Of a stretch of 56,577 nt of DNA, positions 9,101 to 14,369 are shown one piece after another. A program made the position numbers and the translations under genes. Source of the DNA: Limnoglobus sp043780595 (GTDB taxonomy: Bacteria > Planctomycetota > Planctomycetia > Gemmatales > Gemmataceae); the NCBI GenBank assembly GCA_043780595.1, contig JAYWCL010000161.1:1-56577 (forward strand), given 5' to 3'. The notes below the pieces were generated by a model. It saw nothing but the letters and a program-made list of their open reading frames with translations, was not told the origin of the DNA and did no database searches. Within the stretch, counting starts at the first letter, position 1, and every line of letters starts with the position of its first letter.

Positions 9101-9380
9101 CGAAGATCGCGATACCGACCGCGCCGTGGCTGAGGAACATCCACAAGGTGAACGTCGTCGAGAAGCTCGCCCCGCGCGACTTGTTGAACCACTCGAGCAA
9201 ACTCACGGCACTCAGGTACGCACCGCTCGCCCCGAGCACGGCCACGCAGAAGAACGTGAAAAACAGCAACAGCCACAGCGTCGGCGTGAGTGTCTGCGGC
9301 AACACGCGCCGCCCACCCGCCCGGCGAACCGGTAGTGGAGCAGGCACGGGCGTCGTTTCGGGAGAAGTTGGCGTTTCCAT
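6165..9380 (-). CDS. Membrane cytochrome b/multihaem cytochrome c fusion with C-terminal TPRs
   Basis: A 1071-residue protein when started at ATG 9380, chosen because the longer frame would run into the divergent amidase gene. Four or five membrane helices (about residues 35-205) carry His85, His103, His159 and His173, plausible haem b ligands. Five c-type haem motifs follow: CMQCH, CAGCH, CVACH, CSTCH and CSTCH. A middle beta-rich domain and TPR-like repeats fill the C-terminal third. The likely role is electron transfer across the membrane to or from a periplasmic multihaem domain, with TPRs for assembly or partner binding. The donor and acceptor cannot be read from sequence. It is divergent from the amidase, with about 96 bases between starts. 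Confidence 0.8.
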   Translation of the reverse strand: METPTSPETTPVPAPLPVRRAGGRRVLPQTLTPTLWLLLFFTFFCVAVLGASGAYLSAVSLLEWFNKSRGASFSTTFTLWMFLSHGAVGIAIFVPFVVFALWHMRKGLKINNPAAIRRGLWLTSIGMVIGVTGFALFQFDGLPQLPTGTISRSTVYWLHVVLPVLSIYVYVAHRRKGPNIRWRYAKMWAMGVVAFVGGMMVLHSQSPAKWFAVGPKDGDKYFHPSEARTADGKFIPVESLNSDVYCMQCHKEIYNDHLHSSHKFSSFNNPAYLSSVLETRKVALERDGNVKASRWCAGCHDPVPFFSGLFDDPTFDMEKHVTGHAGITCVACHAISEVHSTTGNAAYTIESPDHYPFAFSSSDTMRMLSNQIIKAKPDVHKKSFLKPLHKTAEFCSTCHKVSLPVELNHYKDFLRGQNHYDSFLLSGASGNGARSFYYPPKASANCSTCHMNLKTAGDPNENFAARDFDGTGVRKNHNHLFPAANTGLPTLLKNDPRYADRAEGFDKAIREHTDFLRGTDPDGKDKKLRIDLFAIKDGATTDAEKLIAPLRPNLPKLKPGQSYTVEVVIRTLNIGHHFSQGTVDSNEIWVDFQAKSGSKEIARSGALSGPNDTGELDKWAHMINVHMLDRNGNRINRRNPQDIFTPLYDHQIPPGAAVVVHYRLDVPKDLTAPIDLNVKLRYRKFDYEYMSIVHKGGAVPALPIVDICEDKVTLPVDGVAVEVPAQTSKIAAGWQRWNDYGIANLIEGGVGARKGHFRQAEAAFQKLLTLDAPDAVSHAHMNLARVYIDEGRLDDAARHLKLAGDAKAPWWTLSWLTAVVNSERATKEGLDAAIPDLEKIVSPGSHQPSDRGFDFTKDYIIQNLLANRLFKRREFELDGSDAQRQYVLRAVASAQKVLALESEDVQAHDLLRQAYGYLSGSGGPESTGTTEPNLIDLPVLAKQFADAKLPKPERMIFAARLIQGLDGLAKRAPQADQPKIATLRGILKEVRPAFDDKSDPEFTATTAALLSALHREFHLMYKPDEVARSTATRIYREKNPIANYAARDRVIYPTTPTHRETILGGGELSAK

Positions 9381-9476
9381 GGAAAAAGACTCGGGAGAAC
9401 GAGAGCGAAGAAGAATTCGTATGGTGGTGAGTGACGAATGATCATCCGGCCCGCACCACAAAAAGCCGACACCGCT

Positions 9477-10493
9477 ATGCTACGTTACCTTGCCGCCGCT
9501 TGCCAGACGAATCGACCGAACCCGAAGCACCGGAGCGAGATCGCTTCCAACGTCAGCCACATGTTGATAATGGCCGAACGTGCCGTCGTGGGGTATCGTC
9601 CGTTCGGCGATGTGAAGCTGATTACATTTCCCGAGTTCGCGCACGCCGCACCGATATATGAAACCGCAGAAGAACTGCTCGATCAACTGGCGGTGCCGAT
9701 CCCAAACGAACACACCGACCGCTATCATCGCTTTTGCAAACAGCACGGCGTATTCATTCAGACGGGCAGCTTTATAGAGTCCGATACGCGGTTCCCCGGC
9801 CACGCATTCAACGCGACCTGCCTGATTTCGCCCGATGGCATTCTGTACCGCTACCGCAAAGTGAATACGTGGATCCCGTGGGAGGTACACACCAGCCCGC
9901 ACGACCTCGCGAACTACCCCGATCCGCTCTTTCCCGTCGCCGATACCGAGATCGGCCAGATCGGCACCGCGATCTGTTACGACTGGCTATTCCCCGAGGC
10001 GATTCGCGAACTCGCACTCGCGGGTGCGGAGGTTCTCGTCCGCGTCTCGGCGTACATGGACCCGTGGGGCGCAACCGCGCCGATGGACTGGTGGACGCTC
10101 ATCAACCGCTGCCGTGCGATGGAAAATATCGCGTACGTGGTGGCCTCGAATCAGGCGGCCTCGGCGGATAACTACCCGCCGTTCTCGTGGCCCGGCGGCA
10201 GCATGATCGTCGATACCGATGGCCGTATTCTCGCCCAAGCCGACCCCGGCCCGAACGAAAAGATCGTGATCGCGCCGATCGACATCCTCGCCCTCCGCGC
10301 CGAACGCGAACGCCGCAGCGGCCACCACATGCTCGGCCACCTCCGCACCGAAGCCTACCCACTGTCCCGCCGCACCATCTACCCCGGCAGCAACGGCAAG
10401 CCACCCACAATCGCAGGCAACGAAGCCGCAATTACTGCGGGGAAAGCGAACGCCTTACGAGCCACCGGGTTCATCCCGGTGGGAGACTCGTAA
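9477..10493 (+). CDS. Carbon-nitrogen hydrolase (nitrilase/amidase superfamily)
   Basis: A 338-residue enzyme with the Glu-Lys-Cys triad of the nitrilase superfamily: Glu53 (FPEFAHA), Lys128 (YRYRKVN) and Cys167 (AICYDWLFPEA). It hydrolyses a non-peptide C-N bond; the substrate (aliphatic amide, ureido compound or similar) cannot be told. ATG 9477 is preferred over 9438 because family homology starts at MLRYLAAACQ. The last 14 or so residues, ending GFIPVGDS, are encoded by the R1 palindrome at 10454-10494, so the natural C-terminus was probably replaced or extended by repeat insertion. Confidence 0.85.
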   Translation: MLRYLAAACQTNRPNPKHRSEIASNVSHMLIMAERAVVGYRPFGDVKLITFPEFAHAAPIYETAEELLDQLAVPIPNEHTDRYHRFCKQHGVFIQTGSFIESDTRFPGHAFNATCLISPDGILYRYRKVNTWIPWEVHTSPHDLANYPDPLFPVADTEIGQIGTAICYDWLFPEAIRELALAGAEVLVRVSAYMDPWGATAPMDWWTLINRCRAMENIAYVVASNQAASADNYPPFSWPGGSMIVDTDGRILAQADPGPNEKIVIAPIDILALRAERERRSGHHMLGHLRTEAYPLSRRTIYPGSNGKPPTIAGNEAAITAGKANALRATGFIPVGDS

Positions 10494-10494
10494 G
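10454..10494. repeat. Dispersed palindrome, family R1, best copy
   Basis: Two nested perfect stems: outer CTTACGAG/CTCGTAAG and inner CCACCGGG/CCCGGTGG around a short loop. It overlaps the last codons and the stop of the amidase gene. Shorter copies lie at 29583-29612 and 38099-38130, and a diverged one at 5175-5208. The form is like bacterial REP/BIME sequences; no transposase of that type is in the window. Confidence 0.8.
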
Positions 10495-10530
10495 GAAGGT
10501 GAACGCTACGCGACGAAACGAAGATGGAAT

Positions 10531-10755
10531 TCAAGTCGCGGACGAAGTCCGTTCGCGACGAGGCTGAGGCGCTACGCTGTTGTTGGTCAGGTGGTTCCGC
10601 ACAGCCGTCAACAGGTTCGCGTCTTCCGCGTCCCAGATGTCGGCGTCGGCCCAGCCGGCGACGTTCGCGACTAATTGTCCGATTCGCCAATGCGGGTAAC
10701 GACGAGACAATTCTGCCAAGGCCGTAAAAAGCTCCATACGCTCAGGTTCTGTCAC
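10531..10755 (-). CDS. Small conserved hypothetical protein
   Basis: A 74-residue protein with GTG start at 10755, reading ERMELFTALAELSRRYPHWR, then GQLVANVAGWAD and IWDAEDANLLTAVRNHL. I recall short planctomycete proteins with this RYPxWRxGQLxANVAGWAD pattern, of unknown function. Its start overlaps the stop of the short frame upstream (GTGA overlap), which suggests translational coupling. A longer upstream extension is possible but runs through a pseudogene fragment in another frame, so the GTG start is preferred. Confidence 0.6.
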   Translation of the reverse strand: MTEPERMELFTALAELSRRYPHWRIGQLVANVAGWADADIWDAEDANLLTAVRNHLTNNSVAPQPRRERTSSAT

Positions 10756-10874
10756 GGTATCGTCTCCCCGACCCGAGCAGTACGGGTCACTTCGAGGTTC
10801 GGCAATGTGGCGATCACTTCTACAGTAACGAGTTCTCCGGGCCGCAGTTTGGCTGCGCGTGTGGCTCTCGTCAC
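10752..10874 (-). CDS. Possible 40-residue protein coupled to the next small gene
   Basis: From GTG 10874 to TGA 10752-10754 the frame reads a basic start and then KLRPGELVTVEVIATLPN followed by LEVTRTARVGE. The stop overlaps the GTG start of the 74-residue gene by four bases, an arrangement typical of co-translated genes. Its 5' end abuts the thpR fragment exactly, so it may be the 3' remnant of a longer gene cut by that insertion. No function can be assigned. Confidence 0.35.
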   Translation of the reverse strand: MTRATRAAKLRPGELVTVEVIATLPNLEVTRTARVGETIP

Positions 10875-10979
10875 TCCGTGCCTTCGGCGATACCGCCCCA
10901 GATCGTCTTCGGCCGTCGCACCGTAGGGAACGCGCCGATACCCGCAATCGATAGTGCGAACCCCGGCTCGTTCGCCGCC
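10875..10979 (-). pseudogene. Duplicated fragment of thpR
   Basis: These 105 bases match 12111-12215, inside intact thpR, with seven mismatches by eye, in the same orientation. On the minus strand they still encode the thpR segment NEPGFALSIAGIGAFPTVRR and onward to IAEGT, then hit a stop just past the junction. There is no start codon or catalytic motif of its own. It is a recent partial duplication carried about 1.2 kb away, next to a toxin-antitoxin pair. Confidence 0.85.
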
Positions 10980-11062
10980 GCAAAGTCTTCGAAGCGAAGC
11001 GCGGGCAGGATGTGTCAGGCTTATCCGGTCGTCGTTGGTCCGCTTTCGTTGTTGTTCCTCTT

Positions 11063-11090
11063 TTTACAGATCGCGATCATTGTGTACAAT
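11063..11090 (+). promoter_or_regulatory. Probable sigma-70 promoter of the PIN toxin-antitoxin pair, with palindrome in the spacer
   Basis: TTTACA at 11063-11068 and TACAAT at 11085-11090 are 16 bases apart, each one mismatch from the sigma-70 consensus, and 25 bases before the antitoxin ATG. Between them lies the perfect palindrome GATCGCGATC (11069-11078), a plausible operator for autorepression, as is usual for toxin-antitoxin operons. Confidence 0.45.
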
Positions 11091-11114
11091 GCCGCTAACA
11101 CTGAGGTCACAATC

Positions 11115-11408
11115 ATGGAAATCGCCGTACTCGTCGAGCCATCATCAACAGGCTACCGCGCGTCCACGCAAAGCCCCATTCCGCTAATTGCCGAAGGCGA
11201 AACGGAATCGGCGGCAATGATTGCGTTGAACGCCGCCCTGCGAAAGCGGTTGCAAAACGGTGGCAAGATTCGGACGCTAACGCTGACCGATACGGAGACG
11301 ACAGAGGAAATCTGCGCACGAATGCGTGCCGATCCGCTACATGCCGAAATGGAAATCGCGTTTGAGGAATATCGAAAAGTGGCGAATGCAGTCGAGGATT
11401 CAGACTGA
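11115..11408 (+). CDS. Putative antitoxin partner of the PIN toxin
   Basis: A 97-residue acidic protein starting at ATG 11115. It has no strong DNA-binding motif that I can name. It is called an antitoxin because its TGA overlaps the ATG of the PIN-domain gene (TGATG), the standard coupling for antitoxin-toxin pairs. It would bind and block the ribonuclease and probably repress the promoter at 11063-11090. The N-terminal strand (EIAVLVEP) followed by an alanine-rich helix resembles some HicB-like or other small antitoxins, but this is weak. Confidence 0.65.
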   Translation: MEIAVLVEPSSTGYRASTQSPIPLIAEGETESAAMIALNAALRKRLQNGGKIRTLTLTDTETTEEICARMRADPLHAEMEIAFEEYRKVANAVEDSD

Positions 11409-11839
11409 TGACACTTTTCCTGCTCGATACTACCACCATCACACATCTACGCAATGGCCACACGAAGGCTATTGCGAGTCAAATGGCGTATTCCGAACCA
11501 AACACTGGTCAAGTGATCGGCATTGCCTCTGTAAATGTTGAAGAAGTCATCGGCGGGTGGTTGTCCTTTCTTCAACGTGCTCGTACCCCCCAGCAGCAAG
11601 CCAGTGGTGCAAACCGTCTGAATGATTCATTACGGTTTCTTTCACGATATACCCTCATTGCAATCACAGAAGCGGCGGTGGCACGGCATGAAGTCTTACG
11701 TCGCATGAAGCTCAACGTAGGGCGTAACGATCTCCGGTTAGCAGCGCTGGCACTGGAGCTTGGCGCAACCGTGGTTACGGACAACATCCGCGATTTTGGC
11801 CGCGTACCAGGACTGAGTTGGATAGACTGGACGAAATAG
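11408..11839 (+). CDS. PIN-domain (VapC-type) toxin ribonuclease
   Basis: A 143-residue PIN-domain protein, the usual VapC length. The acidic metal-binding residues are visible: Asp7 (FLLDTTT), the Glu pair in NVEEVIGG (about 45), Asp108 in GRNDLRLAALAL and Asp125 in VVTDNIRDF. VapC toxins cut specific tRNAs or rRNA with Mg2+ to stop translation. The gene overlaps the antitoxin by one base and ends close to the convergent thpR gene, with 3 bases between them. Confidence 0.85.
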   Translation: MTLFLLDTTTITHLRNGHTKAIASQMAYSEPNTGQVIGIASVNVEEVIGGWLSFLQRARTPQQQASGANRLNDSLRFLSRYTLIAITEAAVARHEVLRRMKLNVGRNDLRLAALALELGATVVTDNIRDFGRVPGLSWIDWTK

Positions 11840-11842
11840 CCA

Positions 11843-12415
11843 TCATCCGCCCAGTTTGCCGCGGCCGACTAGGGCGTAGACGGGGCCGTCGCGCGTTAGT
11901 TCGCTCGAGTAGATCATCACTTCGTCGATGAACTCTTCGCCGCCGTGCCACGTGGCGTGCTTTGCGATTTCGGCGGCGAGCAGGCCTTCCTCGGATTCGT
12001 CTTTGCCTCGGCCCAGCGTCAGGTGTGGCGTGTAGCCGCGTTCTTCCTTGCGGTACAAACCGAGCGCCAGGAACTTCGGTTCGAGCGTCTCGTAGAGTCG
12101 CTTCAACGAGTCCGTGCCTTCGGCGATTCCGCCCCAGATCGTCTTCGGCCGTCGCACCGTGGGGAACGCGCCGATGCCCGCGATCGACAGCGCGAACCCC
12201 GGCTCGTTTGCCGCCACTGCGGTCACAGCCCGGCAGACGGTGTGCATGTCGCGGTCGTCGACATCGCCGAGGAAATTCAGCGTGACGTGCAGGTTGTGCG
12301 GCTCGACCCACTTCACCGCCGCGCCGGTTTTCGCCAGCGTTTGCTGCATCAGCACCGCGTAGTTGCGAATGTCGGAACCGACGTCGACCGCCAGAAACAG
12401 TTTCGAGCGTGCCAT
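11843..12415 (-). CDS. thpR: RNA 2',3'-cyclic phosphodiesterase
   Basis: A 190-residue 2H phosphoesterase. The two signature motifs are HVTLNFLG (His43) and HLTLGR (about residue 131), the paired catalytic HxTx tetrads. It hydrolyses 2',3'-cyclic phosphate ends of RNA and was formerly called 2'-5' RNA ligase. ATG 12415 lies 2 bases after the TAA of the pfkB-family gene, so the two are an operon. A 105-bp internal piece of this gene is duplicated at 10875-10979. Confidence 0.92.
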   Translation of the reverse strand: MARSKLFLAVDVGSDIRNYAVLMQQTLAKTGAAVKWVEPHNLHVTLNFLGDVDDRDMHTVCRAVTAVAANEPGFALSIAGIGAFPTVRRPKTIWGGIAEGTDSLKRLYETLEPKFLALGLYRKEERGYTPHLTLGRGKDESEEGLLAAEIAKHATWHGGEEFIDEVMIYSSELTRDGPVYALVGRGKLGG

Positions 12416-12417
12416 GC

Positions 12418-13416
12418 TTATGCCCCCCGGACGGCTTCGTCCCAAAGTGATTTCGTACTGTGGTGGATCCGCGCCCCGACTTGCGTGATGACCTTCATCG
12501 CCAGCAGGTTCGCGCCGCGGGCCGCCACATCGGGCCGAAGCCCTTGCGTGATCCCGTACAGGAATGCCCCCGCGAACATATCGCCCGCCCCGGTCAGGTC
12601 GATCGGCTTACACGCAAACGCGGGCACGTGATATTCCGCGCCGCCGAACCGCACGAACGCACCGTTCGGCCCATCGGTCACGACCGCGTTCGCCACGAGT
12701 TCTTTGAGCTTCGCGAACGCCTCTTCGGGTTTCTCGACACCCGTGACGGCACAGGCTTCGGGGGCGTTGCAGAACAGCAGATCGCTTTGCCGAAGTGCCT
12801 CGTGGAACGCGGTGCCGAACACGGCGGGCACGAAGGCATCGGAACACGTCAGCGCGATCTTCGTACCGGCGGCCTTGGCGACGGCAATCGCTTCCTTGAT
12901 CGCCATTTGACCCGTTTCGGGGTTCGCGAAGACGTAGCCTTCGATGAACAACCACTCGCTGTTTTGAATCCGCGCGGCATCGATGTGCCGAGCCGCCAAG
13001 TGACTGGCAACACCGAGGTGCGTACGCATCGTGCGTTCGGCATCGGGCGTGATGACGCAGACGCACGTGCCCGTCGCTTCGCCGCGAAGGATCGGATTGC
13101 CGATGTCGATGTCGAGTTTCTCGAACTCGGATGCGTAGTGCATTCCGTACTGGTCGTCGCCGACGCAGCCGATGAACGCGCCCTTCCCGCCGAGTTGCGA
13201 TAGCGCGATCACGCTATTCGCCACCGAGCCACCGCTGACGAGCGGCAGGTCGCGGTTAGCATCCTGGAAGGCGCGGAACAAGCTGTCTTGCTCGGCCTTT
13301 TCGACGAGACGCATCGTGCCGCGCTCGAACCCGAGCGGCGCGAATTCCGCATCGCTCAGTTCGAGAAAGACATCGACGATGGCATTTCCGATGCCGCAAA
13401 GATGATACGGTTTCAT
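12418..13416 (-). CDS. PfkB-family carbohydrate/nucleoside kinase, probably adenosine kinase-like
   Basis: A 332-residue ribokinase-fold kinase. It opens with the GIGNAIVDVFLEL motif, has SGGSVANS (61-68) for the substrate Gly-Gly, and the catalytic DLTGAGDMFAGAF motif with base Asp279 and its anion hole. The N-terminal motif and overall length resemble adenosine kinases of this group, but sugar kinases of the same family cannot be excluded. ATG 13416 is chosen over the far longer upstream extension, which is low-complexity and basic. It is the first gene of the pfkB-thpR operon. Confidence 0.88.
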   Translation of the reverse strand: MKPYHLCGIGNAIVDVFLELSDAEFAPLGFERGTMRLVEKAEQDSLFRAFQDANRDLPLVSGGSVANSVIALSQLGGKGAFIGCVGDDQYGMHYASEFEKLDIDIGNPILRGEATGTCVCVITPDAERTMRTHLGVASHLAARHIDAARIQNSEWLFIEGYVFANPETGQMAIKEAIAVAKAAGTKIALTCSDAFVPAVFGTAFHEALRQSDLLFCNAPEACAVTGVEKPEEAFAKLKELVANAVVTDGPNGAFVRFGGAEYHVPAFACKPIDLTGAGDMFAGAFLYGITQGLRPDVAARGANLLAMKVITQVGARIHHSTKSLWDEAVRGA

Positions 13417-13459
13417 AGCGATGGTCGCGTAGGTTCGTTTCGTAATGGGATAAGATACA

Positions 13460-13500
13460 GAATTCGCCGCGACGGCTAATTGTGCGTCGCGGCTAATTCG
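13460..13500. repeat. Dispersed palindrome, family R4
   Basis: Contains AATTCGCCGCGACGGCTAAT and a second TCGCGGCTAATTC copy. It supplies the last codons and the TAA stop of the TPR lipoprotein gene. Related copies lie at 6109-6164, 27483-27500 and 31889-31929. Confidence 0.65.
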
Positions 13501-14129
13501 GTGGGAGTCAACCCGATCGGGTTTGCGGCTCTTGCGGCGCGCAGTGCGGCACGGGCGGCGCTCGGTTGGCCGAGGCGACGGTAGACTTCGTGCAAATAGA
13601 CGTGAACGCGGGCGGCGGTCGGTTGCTCGTCGCGGGCGGCTCGTAGTGCGGTGGCGGCTTTGACCAATGTCTCGGTCGCCATCGTCGCGTCGGTTCGCTC
13701 GGGGTTCGCGTCCCATTGTTGCACCAAACAGACCAAGCCGATGCCCCGGTGCAGGTTCTCCGCATATCGGTCGCTTTGCTCGTCGGCCATCTGCATCAAC
13801 CGCGTATGTGCGTGCAACAAGTGCGACTTCGGCTTACCCGTCATCGGTTGCGCGTCGGCGACAAATTGCTCGTATTGCTGCCGCGATTCGTCGAATTGCT
13901 TCGTGCGAAATTGTAACTCCGCGAGGTGTGCCCGCGTCATCACTTCGGTGGGGTGCGCCCGAACGTGCGCGGCCATATGCACGATTGCGCCGGGGGTGTC
14001 GTCGCGGTCGAGGTGGTCGGCGGCGAGCGCCAAACGATCCGTATCTTCGCGAATGCGATCGAGTGGCGGGAACGGCGCGACGCACCCCGTCGCAGCGAAA
14101 CAACCGGTGATCAGCCAGCGCGGCAGCAT
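13476..14129 (-). CDS. TPR-like lipoprotein
   Basis: A 217-residue protein starting at ATG 14129. The N-terminus has a short hydrophobic stretch and a lipobox-like FAATGC, so it is probably a lipoprotein anchored at Cys. The rest is alpha-helical with TPR-like pairs (AHLAELQFRTKQFDESRQQY, then VHVYLHEVYRRLGQPSAARA). TPR lipoproteins usually serve as scaffolds. Its last residues, TELAATHN, and the stop are encoded by a family R4 repeat (13460-13500). It lies between the pfkB-thpR operon and the PEP-synthase-like gene. Confidence 0.65.
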   Translation of the reverse strand: MLPRWLITGCFAATGCVAPFPPLDRIREDTDRLALAADHLDRDDTPGAIVHMAAHVRAHPTEVMTRAHLAELQFRTKQFDESRQQYEQFVADAQPMTGKPKSHLLHAHTRLMQMADEQSDRYAENLHRGIGLVCLVQQWDANPERTDATMATETLVKAATALRAARDEQPTAARVHVYLHEVYRRLGQPSAARAALRAARAANPIGLTPTELAATHN

Positions 14130-14281
14130 CGCGTCGTCTCGCGGAGGGTGGGGTTCCGCAAGTGGTATCGTCGGCACAACCGGCCCGCGTTTAGGGAGAA
14201 CGCGAAAGAGGGGCAAGCACGAAGTGAAGCTGGGCAAGGTCCGCCGGTTGTCCGGTTAATTCATGGACAAGAAGAGTCAAT

Positions 14282-14353
14282 CAACCACGGAAAACACGGA
14301 TAAGAAGAGTTTTTTCGATTCGGATTCCGTGATTTCCGTGCCTTCCGTGGTTG
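14282..14353. repeat. Inverted repeat of ACCACGGAAxACACGGA type between genes
   Basis: CAACCACGG at 14282-14290 pairs with CCGTGGTTG at 14345-14353, with further CACGGA/TCCGTG steps inside and a run of six T at 14311. It lies just past the 3' end of the PEP-synthase-like gene and before the TPR lipoprotein. It may act as a terminator; it also resembles short CCACGGAA-type repeats common in PVC bacteria. Confidence 0.5.
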
Positions 14354-14369
14354 TTGGATGACTTAAAGA

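Noticed and set aside
9381..9461. 27-residue N-terminal extension of the cytochrome gene
   Set aside because: It would run toward the divergent amidase promoter and has no conserved motif; the ATG at 9380 gives a typical cytosolic leader before the first helix.
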